From positions 1 through 5,499 of the forward strand of contig USII01000081.1 in the NCBI GenBank assembly GCA_900554725.1: DNA of 5,499 bases, read 5' to 3'. Source of the stretch: an uncultured Eubacteriales bacterium (GTDB lineage: Bacteria; Bacillota; Clostridia; Christensenellales; Christensenellaceae). Positions within the stretch are counted from its first letter, which is position 1. The number at the start of each line of letters is the position of its first letter. Below the pieces are notes generated by a model. The model was not told where the DNA came from. It made no database searches and saw nothing but the letters and a program-made list of their open reading frames with translations. This document shows positions 1 to 5,499 of this stretch, one piece after another. The position numbers and the translations under genes are program-made.

Positions 1-1211
<1,211 letters not shown>

Positions 1212-1868
1212 CTATTTTTCCAGCTCCGGGTGCAGCAGGAAAACGCGCGTGCGCTTTTTGCGGTCTGCCGCCACATAGCGGAAGGAGGATTCCCCAAGCA
1301 CAGAGCGATCGAAATAGCCCTTTGTCGCCTGGATAAAGCCCGCTACCGGCGCGATATCCACCGTAAGGGAGGGCGTGCGATAGTGCATGGGCAGGATGAC
1401 ATTTGGCTCTACCTGCTTGCAGACCTCAAACGCCTCCTGTGCATCGATGGTATAGTTTCCGCCCACAGGGATCATCAGCACATCCACTTTTCCAAGCTTC
1501 GCTGCAAGATCTGCATTGAGCGGATGCCCCAAATCCCCAAGGTGCGCCATAGAAACGCCTTCCGCGCTGACTTTAAAGATGATATTGTTTCCCCGAAGCG
1601 CCCCCTGGGCACCATCGTGATGGCAGGCAATCCCCTCGATCACCAGCTCCGCTTCCTCATAGTGCCCAGGCTCCAAAAACAGCTTGTAGCCGGGGCGCAC
1701 ATTGTCTAAACCATTGTGATCAAAATGATCATGGCTGCAAAACACATAATCCGCCTCCACTTGGGGCATTGTATAGCCAATCCCCTCCCCAAAGGGATCG
1801 AACAGTAAAACCGTTCCGCTTTCCAGGGTAATTTTAAAGCACGAATGTGCGATCCATTGAATTTGCAT
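1212..1868 (-). CDS. UPF0173/UlaG-like metallo-beta-lactamase-fold metal-dependent hydrolase
   Basis: This 218-residue protein is a stand-alone metallo-beta-lactamase fold of the UPF0173 / UlaG-like group (Bacillus YtkL type). The visible metal-binding set is complete: His8 in the N-terminal AHSCF strand, HDHFDH at residues 46-51 (H46, H48, D50, H51), HHD at 83-85, GDLGH at 111-115 with D112, and His162 in PMHYRT. NYTIDAQEA (138-146) is also typical of the group. There is no signal peptide or membrane segment, so it is cytoplasmic. The start at 1868 has a strong Shine-Dalgarno (GGAGGAG, 1874-1880) at 5-base spacing. It begins 26 bases after the DUF1934 stop and ends 42 bases before pyrG, so it sits inside that operon. 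The intact ligands argue for an active hydrolase, probably acting on a phosphoester or lactone bond. The substrate cannot be read from sequence, and the position next to pyrG is only a weak hint of a nucleotide link. Confidence 0.92.
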   Translation of the reverse strand: MQIQWIAHSCFKITLESGTVLLFDPFGEGIGYTMPQVEADYVFCSHDHFDHNGLDNVRPGYKLFLEPGHYEEAELVIEGIACHHDGAQGALRGNNIIFKVSAEGVSMAHLGDLGHPLNADLAAKLGKVDVLMIPVGGNYTIDAQEAFEVCKQVEPNVILPMHYRTPSLTVDIAPVAGFIQATKGYFDRSVLGESSFRYVAADRKKRTRVFLLHPELEK

Positions 1869-1894
1869 ATAATCTCCTCCTTTTTATAGCGCCC

Positions 1895-2314
1895 TTAGCG
1901 CCGATCATAATTCAGGCTCAACCGGTTTACCACCTGCGAGCCGGCAATATTTAAAACATATTCTAGCTCAATACTTCCGCTCTTTTTCCCCATGCGGGCG
2001 TCCACATGCGTGGGCAGAAGCGTCACATTCATCTCCCCAAAGGGCATCCGATAGAGGGTGGAATAGGTTTTTCCCTCTTCAAAGACAAACTCCGTCTCGA
2101 TAGCGCCCTTTTTCTGCATGCCGACAGTATCCTCCCGCACCCAGATTGTGGTCGTCCCCGCGGGGGTATCCCCTTCCATATCCACATACTCTATGATGCT
2201 GGCATCTTCCGACTGCCGCAGCGTGCCCTGCGTCTTGATATTCATCTGCTCCCTCTCGCCGCCGGCCATCTGCGAGCTCACAATGCGAATGCGTATTTCA
2301 TCCATCCGGACCAT
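1895..2314 (-). CDS. DUF1934 (YwiB-like) beta-barrel protein
   Basis: The product is about 139 residues, soluble, with no signal peptide or membrane helix. It matches the DUF1934 family (Bacillus subtilis YwiB), a lipocalin-like beta-barrel of unknown function. Its C-terminal half has the family pattern: a PFGEMNV strand (about residues 90-96), then a segment around DARMGKKSGSIELEY, then a last strand RLSLNYD. The middle alternates polar and hydrophobic residues as expected for beta strands. The frame stays open upstream to 2422, but that extension is AT-rich and does not resemble the family. The chosen ATG at 2314 follows GAAGAAGG (2319-2326) at a short 4-base spacing. The ATG at 2305, three codons later, is an alternative at 13-base spacing. 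It is the first gene of the operon with the hydrolase and pyrG. Family members in Firmicutes are often found near argS and pyrG, which fits this setting. No reaction can be assigned. Confidence 0.85.
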   Translation of the reverse strand: MVRMDEIRIRIVSSQMAGGEREQMNIKTQGTLRQSEDASIIEYVDMEGDTPAGTTTIWVREDTVGMQKKGAIETEFVFEEGKTYSTLYRMPFGEMNVTLLPTHVDARMGKKSGSIELEYVLNIAGSQVVNRLSLNYDRR

Positions 2315-2341
2315 AAAACCTTCTTCTTTATATATCATCTT

Positions 2342-2354
2342 GGGCAAAGTGCCC
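2342..2354 (-). repeat. Small perfect hairpin in the DUF1934 leader
   Basis: GGGCA and TGCCC arms (5 bp) flank a 3-base loop, between the predicted transcription start and the Shine-Dalgarno. It has no U-run, so it is not a terminator. It could stabilise the 5' end of the mRNA or be chance, because a 5-bp palindrome is common. Confidence 0.3.
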
Positions 2355-2366
2355 GCATATTTGCTA

Positions 2367-2396
2367 ATTTTAACACATTCCCCCCTGAGGGCGCAA
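2367..2396 (-). promoter_or_regulatory. Candidate vegetative promoter for DUF1934-hydrolase-pyrG
   Basis: On the minus strand TAAAAT (2372-2367) is preceded by TGT, giving an extended -10 (TGnTAAAAT). A weak -35, TTGCGC (2396-2391), lies 18 bases upstream. Transcription would start near 2360, leaving a leader of about 45 bases before the DUF1934 ATG. It sits between the terminator at 2471-2500 and the first gene of the operon, where a promoter is needed. The call rests on motif match only. Confidence 0.45.
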
Positions 2397-2470
2397 TATG
2401 TTTGCTGCAAAATTTCTCTCATTTTTGAAATTTTTTATTTTTTTCCTGCAAAAAAAATGTAAAAAATCGA

Positions 2471-2500
2471 AAAAGGCGCGAAAAATCCGCGCCCTTTTTT
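2471..2500 (-). terminator. Intrinsic terminator after ypeB (potentially bidirectional)
   Basis: A GC-only 6-bp stem (GGCGCG at 2475-2480 paired with CGCGCC at 2488-2493) has a 7-base loop. On the minus strand it is followed by a T-rich tail running to about 2461. It begins 24 bases after the ypeB stop, so it ends the spoIIR-sleB-ypeB transcript. A T-run also follows the stem on the plus strand (2495-2500), so the element could stop RNA polymerase in both directions, although no plus-strand gene is seen here. Confidence 0.9.
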
Positions 2501-2523
2501 ATTCAAATGCAATTTTTGTACTG

Positions 2524-3828
2524 CTATCTTGTCAAAGTTCCGTTGTTGACATGCAATATCTCCAAAATATCTTCCACGCTTGCATCTGCCGCATTCACAT
2601 AGACAATCGCATCCCGCTGTTTGTAGTTGCAAAAGAATTCAAAACAATATACCTCTTCTCCCGTCTGCCGGGGAACCAGCGCCATGGCCCAATCTGTTTC
2701 CGCCACCTGAGCAGGCAATGCGGCCCGCGCATCGTGCAGAGCAACTGCCTCTTCAAAAGTGCGCTGTCTGTGATTTTTTACATAGGCCGATGCATCCATC
2801 CCCACCACCTTCATGCCGTCTGCCTGCACCCAGATTTTTATGAGATCCGGATAGAGGCGCACACCATCCTGCAGCGGAACCAGGTTAAGAAGCGCATCTC
2901 CGCCATAGTACTGCGCATAGGAAAGCTCACACTGCGGATACCCCTTCTGCTCAAGGAAATCCAGCGCCACCGCTTTTAGCTCCTCTGCTTTTTGCTCGGT
3001 AGGCGCTACGGAGATATCCGTCTCATGCAGGATATTCCAAAAAAGGATTTCTCCTCCCAGCTCAGATACCGCCACATTCTGCCCATCCTGCCCGCAAAAA
3101 GTGAAGAATGGCACCTTATCTGCCGCGCTGTATCCCACAAATTGCAGCGCTGTGCCGGCAAATTTCTCTGCCGTTTTCTGCGCCTGTTCCTTTGAAACCT
3201 TGGTTGCTCCGGCAAGGGCCGGAGCAGTTTCCAGGCTTTGGGAAAACGGCCCATCGTAGATGAGATGCGGGTATTCCTGCGCGCTAAACTGCTCGACATA
3301 GCGCGCATCCTCCAAAAAATATTCGGATATCTGCACCTGCGCGCTATACCCCGCCTCCCATGCCTGCTCCAGCTTTTCCCTCAGCTTTTCGCAGGCATTC
3401 TGCATCTGCTCGATCTGCCCGGCATCCTGTTCCTCCAGCTGGCCGCCGCTGGCCGCCCGCAGGAAAAGCTGCTTTGCATAATCTCCCGATTGGTTTAAAA
3501 AGTTGAGCACCTGCCCATCGATTTCCGCCCCCAGGGAAACGGCAGAAAAATATCCCGCAAGCTCGCCCGTCTGCCGCCAAATATCCGCAAGCAGTTCGGG
3601 GGTCTTTGCCGAATTGGGAAGAAGGCTCAGCTTATAGAGCTTGCTCTCAAGCGAATCCATTCCCTCGAGCAATTCCCCATATACTGCCTCCTGCCGTGCG
3701 TCAAGCTGGCTCTCCAGCTTATCGCTGCGCCAATCCATATAGATTGCATAGCAGACTGCAAAAATCACAACGGCTCCTGTGGCCAAAGCGGAAACCCACC
3801 TGGCCCATTTTGCTTTTTTCTCCTGCAA
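2524..3828 (-). CDS. ypeB: Germination protein YpeB
   Basis: YpeB is the partner of the spore cortex-lytic enzyme SleB. In Bacillus the two depend on each other for stable incorporation in the spore, and YpeB is thought to restrain or position SleB until germination. The 434-residue product is close to the usual ~450. Residues 9-31 form a single N-terminal membrane anchor. Residues about 35-175 are a helical, coiled-coil-like region rich in Gln, Glu and Leu. The family signature YPHLIYDGPFS is at 186-196. From about 210 to 425 come repeated PepSY-type modules; the stretch EQAQKTAEKFAG (214-225) opens the first. The C-terminus NNGTLTR matches the family's NGTLT ending. The start is TTG at 3828; no in-frame ATG lies between it and the sleB stop, and AAAGGGG lies 8 bases upstream. 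It follows sleB by 22 bases and is closed by the terminator at 2471-2500. Confidence 0.95.
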   Translation of the reverse strand: MQEKKAKWARWVSALATGAVVIFAVCYAIYMDWRSDKLESQLDARQEAVYGELLEGMDSLESKLYKLSLLPNSAKTPELLADIWRQTGELAGYFSAVSLGAEIDGQVLNFLNQSGDYAKQLFLRAASGGQLEEQDAGQIEQMQNACEKLREKLEQAWEAGYSAQVQISEYFLEDARYVEQFSAQEYPHLIYDGPFSQSLETAPALAGATKVSKEQAQKTAEKFAGTALQFVGYSAADKVPFFTFCGQDGQNVAVSELGGEILFWNILHETDISVAPTEQKAEELKAVALDFLEQKGYPQCELSYAQYYGGDALLNLVPLQDGVRLYPDLIKIWVQADGMKVVGMDASAYVKNHRQRTFEEAVALHDARAALPAQVAETDWAMALVPRQTGEEVYCFEFFCNYKQRDAIVYVNAADASVEDILEILHVNNGTLTR

Positions 3829-3836
3829 AAAATCAT

Positions 3837-3843
3837 CCCCTTT
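3837..3843 (-). promoter_or_regulatory. ypeB ribosome binding site deciding a TTG start
   Basis: AAAGGGG on the minus strand lies 8 bases before the TTG at 3828. The ATG at 3836, between site and start, is in another frame and cannot give YpeB. In-frame codons back to the sleB stop include no ATG, GTG or other TTG, so TTG is the only conventional start. Confidence 0.75.
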
Positions 3844-3850
3844 CCGCCTC

Positions 3851-4507
3851 TTAATAGCAGAAGTTGTGATTGCCGATGCTCAGCGCAACGGGCTTTGAGA
3901 GCATATAGGAGTTGCTCGTTTTCTTGGGGTTATAATAGAAAAGGCATCCGCCCGTAGGGTCTGCCCCGGCAAGGGCATCCTTTGCAGCCCGGAGCGCCTC
4001 TGCATCCGGGGAAAGAGAAATCTGCCCATCCGAAACCACTGAAAATGCGCCAGGCTGATAGATTACCCCAGAAATGGAATTGGGAAACTCCGCGCTCTTC
4101 ACTCGGTTGAGCACAACCGCCGCCACCGCAACTTTGCCCTGATAGGGTTCTCCCCGCGCCTCTGCATAGACCAGCTTTGCAAGCAGGTAGGTATCTGCCC
4201 CTTCATCTTTGCCATTGGAGAGCTGAATTCCCAGCTTTTCCGCGGTTTTATTGCCCACGATGCCATCTATCGAAAGCCCGTTTTTGCTCTGAAAATACCG
4301 AACAGCTTTATAAGTAAGGTCCCCATAGATGCCATCCACTTCTCCGCTATAGTAGCCCCATGCCTTTAGGCGGCGCTGAATTTCCTGTACATCGGAGGCT
4401 GGAAGCTTCGTATATGTCGCCCCGGCAGCCGCCAGCCAGAATACCGCCAACAACACGGCCGCCGCCACTGCCGCTGCCGTGCGCACCCATGCTTTAGCGC
4501 TCTTCAT
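3851..4507 (-). CDS. sleB: Spore cortex-lytic enzyme SleB (lytic transglycosylase)
   Basis: SleB degrades muramic-delta-lactam-containing cortex peptidoglycan during germination, as a lytic transglycosylase. The 218-residue product has an N-terminal signal segment (about 10-30, Ala/Val-rich, with A28-G29-A30 as a possible cleavage site). Next comes a peptidoglycan-binding domain (about 38-93: IQRRLKAWGYY, DGIYGDLTYKAV, FQSKNGLSIDGIVG). The catalytic Hydrolase_2 domain runs from about 106 to 218. YAEARGEP (114-121) carries the probable catalytic acid Glu116, followed by VAVAAVVLNRV (126-136), PGAFSVV (152-158) and the terminal IGNHNFCY. It is shorter than the ~305-residue B. subtilis enzyme, mainly because the two domains are joined by only about 12 residues. 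The start at 4507 has AAGGAGG at 4514-4520 (6-base spacing), inside the end of spoIIR. The 14-base overlap with spoIIR suggests cotranscription and perhaps translational coupling. ypeB follows 22 bases downstream, the conserved sleB-ypeB pairing. Confidence 0.96.
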   Translation of the reverse strand: MKSAKAWVRTAAAVAAAVLLAVFWLAAAGATYTKLPASDVQEIQRRLKAWGYYSGEVDGIYGDLTYKAVRYFQSKNGLSIDGIVGNKTAEKLGIQLSNGKDEGADTYLLAKLVYAEARGEPYQGKVAVAAVVLNRVKSAEFPNSISGVIYQPGAFSVVSDGQISLSPDAEALRAAKDALAGADPTGGCLFYYNPKKTSNSYMLSKPVALSIGNHNFCY

Positions 4508-5042
4508 GCCCTTCCTCCTTCTGTTCCCCCAAAAACAGCGATTTTAACCATTCCCAGGTAAACGAAGTATACTCCACTTCATCTTCCTCCAAAATTTCTT
4601 CATTTACAATGCACAGCGGCGGAAACATGACGCACCACCAGTTCTGCCCTTCGCCCTCGCCCAGCACCAGCCTCAGCGCATCGTACTGCCCGGCCGGATA
4701 GGTAATGCCGCCGTATGTCCTGTCCGGGAAAGGAAACCGGCCAAGCGTGGCCGAGGCGGTATAGGAAAAGCCGTTTTCCGCCAACACCTGGTTTGCGCAG
4801 GCCTCCAGCTCAGAAAGGTGCTCCCTCATATAGTGTTCTGCCTGCTCTTTATCCCGGCAGGCGGAAGCCTCATCAGCCGTGTATTCCAAAATGGCATCCC
4901 GCACCAACAGCTTGACATTCTGATCCGCCGCACCATCGCTGTTGGCAATAATATGCAGGCGAAACGGCTCCTGGAGCCGGGCACAAACGCAGCTCAGCAG
5001 CAATATTGCCGCCAATAGAAGAGATAATTTTTTGTTACGCAT
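4494..5042 (-). CDS. spoIIR: Stage II sporulation protein R (SpoIIR)
   Basis: SpoIIR is made in the forespore under sigma-F and exported to the space between the forespore and mother-cell membranes. There it triggers the SpoIIGA protease to process pro-sigma-E. The 182-residue product has a basic N-terminus and hydrophobic signal segment (about 5-20). Family blocks follow: RLHIIANSD (28-36), VKLLVRDAIL (43-52), GRFPFPDRTYGG (101-112), PAGQYDALRLVLGEG (116-130) and GQNWWCVMFPPLC (132-144). The tail (about 148-182) is short, Glu-rich and poorly conserved, making the protein shorter than the 224-residue B. subtilis one. The signal segment ends in LLLSC (14-18), which fits a loose lipobox, but V19-C20-A21 would also suit ordinary signal peptidase. 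The ATG at 5042 has a modest AGGTG site (5050-5054) at 7-base spacing, lying in one arm of an inverted repeat. Its end overlaps the sleB start by 14 bases. Confidence 0.95.
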   Translation of the reverse strand: MRNKKLSLLLAAILLLSCVCARLQEPFRLHIIANSDGAADQNVKLLVRDAILEYTADEASACRDKEQAEHYMREHLSELEACANQVLAENGFSYTASATLGRFPFPDRTYGGITYPAGQYDALRLVLGEGEGQNWWCVMFPPLCIVNEEILEEDEVEYTSFTWEWLKSLFLGEQKEEGHEER

Positions 5043-5046
5043 AAAA

Positions 5047-5094
5047 AAACACCTGTCTTTTCGCTTTTGTTAAAGCTATTATGCACAGGTGTTT
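5047..5094 (-). repeat. 10-bp inverted repeat over the spoIIR ribosome binding site; terminator-like on read-through RNA
   Basis: Perfect arms AAACACCTGT and ACAGGTGTTT lie at 5047-5056 and 5085-5094, separated by 28 bases. The loop contains a second small stem on the minus strand (GCTTT 5076-5072 with AAAGC, loop AACA). On minus-strand RNA the downstream arm contains the AGGTG Shine-Dalgarno of spoIIR and runs into a stretch of seven U just before the ATG. RNA from the upstream gene would contain both arms. RNA from the predicted promoter would contain only the downstream arm. The repeat is seen directly; the function is inference. Confidence 0.6.
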
Positions 5095-5106
5095 ATACTT
5101 TTAAAC
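5077..5106 (-). promoter_or_regulatory. Candidate sigma-F/sigma-G forespore promoter of spoIIR
   Basis: On the minus strand GTTTA (5106-5102) is followed after 15 bases by GTGCATAATA (5086-5077). This fits the sigma-F pattern GywTA-N15-GgnnAnAnTw at all strongly conserved positions. The embedded CATAATA also fits the sigma-G -10 (CAtnnTA), 18 bases from the -35. Start of transcription would be near 5070, with a leader of about 28 bases. SpoIIR is a sigma-F gene in studied species, so the location is as expected. Position 2 of the -10 (T for G) departs from consensus. Confidence 0.6.
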
Positions 5107-5122
5107 TTTTCTTTTTGATTTT

Positions 5123-5147
5123 GCCAGCGCTTTTAAATGCGCATGGC
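5123..5147 (-). repeat. Imperfect hairpin across the stop codon of the DUF2156 gene
   Basis: On the minus strand GCCATGCGC pairs with GCGCTGGC (8 bp, one bulged T) around an 8-base loop containing the TAA stop. The following bases are A-rich rather than T-rich, so it does not look like an intrinsic terminator. It may protect the 3' end of the mRNA or be incidental. Confidence 0.4.
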
Positions 5148-5499
5148 GTTAAACACTTTATTTTTATAAATCGGATGATAGGACTCTTTTGCCTTGCGCA
5201 GGCCCTCTACGCCCATATCCTCTTCCCGGTTCACCAGCTTGGTATGCGCCCACTCCTTCTCCAGGAATTTTTGGTTGATCACGGCGTACAGCCCCGGATA
5301 ATCGATATCCGCCTTTTCGATGATAATATGAGCCGTATCCGGCGGCAGAAATTCTCCAATCGTCATCGCGCGAATCTTCCCATCGATCCGGATGGTCGCG
5401 CCTTTTAAGCCCAGCGCATCGAAATTGTGCAGCAGCTCGCCAATGGCCTCCTGTTCATCAAAATAGAACAGCGTCTTTTCGTTGTGCCTATCAAACCAC
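5133..5499 (-). CDS. DUF2156 / phosphatidylglycerol lysyltransferase C-terminal-domain protein (5' end outside window)
   Basis: The last 121 codons of a larger gene are present; the frame is open to the right edge, so the start is not visible. The sequence resembles the C-terminal part of DUF2156 proteins, which share the GNAT-like fold of the LPG synthase (MprF) catalytic domain. Recognisable parts are RHNEKTLFYFDEQEAI near the cut edge, an RIDGKIRAMTIGE strand pair, DIDYPGLYAVINQKFLEKEW and VNREEDMGVEGLRKAKESYHP. The last block is the acyl/aminoacyl-transferase-like core. No membrane segments appear in this part, and stand-alone DUF2156 proteins are usually soluble and about 300 residues. 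The precise substrate is unknown: true MprF moves lysine from tRNA to phosphatidylglycerol, but soluble homologues are uncharacterised. It ends 90 bases before spoIIR with no convincing terminator of its own, so read-through toward spoIIR is plausible. Confidence 0.85.
   Translation of the reverse strand, partial: WFDRHNEKTLFYFDEQEAIGELLHNFDALGLKGATIRIDGKIRAMTIGEFLPPDTAHIIIEKADIDYPGLYAVINQKFLEKEWAHTKLVNREEDMGVEGLRKAKESYHPIYKNKVFNAMRI

Noticed and set aside
1875..1902. GGCGC/GGCGC repeat near the DUF1934 stop as a terminator
   Set aside because: Only a 4-bp GCGC stem can form and it is followed by an A-rich Shine-Dalgarno region, not a T-run. It would also split an otherwise tight operon.
2315..2422. 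Longer DUF1934 start at 2422 (175 residues)
   Set aside because: The extra 36 codons cover the predicted promoter and leader, do not look like the family N-terminus, and lack a good ribosome site.
2006..2979. Overlapping plus-strand open frames of 114-193 codons
   Set aside because: They are antisense to DUF1934 and ypeB, run through the terminator and low-complexity AT tract, and show Cys/His/Ile-rich unstructured sequence with no family likeness.
4541..4572. Possible internal sigma-G promoter for sleB inside spoIIR (GTATA ... GGTTAAAAT on the minus strand)
   Set aside because: The two boxes look reasonable separately, but the 18-base spacer is about three bases longer than sigma-F/G promoters allow in this register, and the last -10 position does not fit.

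Overview
The window looks like chromosome from an endospore-forming Firmicute, probably a clostridial lineage. It encodes the sporulation signal SpoIIR and the germination pair SleB/YpeB, its Shine-Dalgarno sites are strong and purine-rich, and its base composition is roughly balanced. All seven recognised genes lie on the minus strand, so transcription runs from high to low coordinates. I see no mobile element, CRISPR array, tRNA or rRNA.

Layout in order of transcription: (1) The C-terminal part of a DUF2156 (phosphatidylglycerol lysyltransferase-like, GNAT-fold) protein enters from the right edge and ends at 5133. (2) A 90-base gap follows. It holds a candidate forespore (sigma-F/G type) promoter and a 10-bp inverted repeat that covers the spoIIR ribosome binding site. 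(3) spoIIR, sleB and ypeB are packed tightly: spoIIR and sleB overlap by 14 bases, and 22 bases separate sleB from ypeB. A clear intrinsic terminator at 2471-2500 closes this group. (4) A second group follows from a candidate vegetative promoter near 2367-2396: a DUF1934 (YwiB-like) gene, a UPF0173/UlaG-like metallo-beta-lactamase-fold hydrolase, and pyrG (CTP synthase). pyrG runs off the left edge at its glutaminase cysteine.

The spoIIR-sleB-ypeB group makes sense as a forespore unit. SpoIIR is the forespore signal that switches on mother-cell sigma-E. SleB is the cortex-lytic enzyme stored in the spore, and YpeB is its partner. Sigma-F and sigma-G read similar promoters, so one promoter could drive early and late expression of all three. 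The second group is housekeeping: CTP synthesis plus two proteins of uncertain function.

The most interesting signal is in the spoIIR leader. A transcript arriving from the upstream gene would carry both arms of the inverted repeat and could fold so as to hide the spoIIR Shine-Dalgarno; it would also end in a U-run like a terminator. A transcript started at the predicted forespore promoter would begin inside the loop, lack the left arm and keep the site open. This would be a fold-back block on unscheduled spoIIR expression. It is an inference from sequence only.
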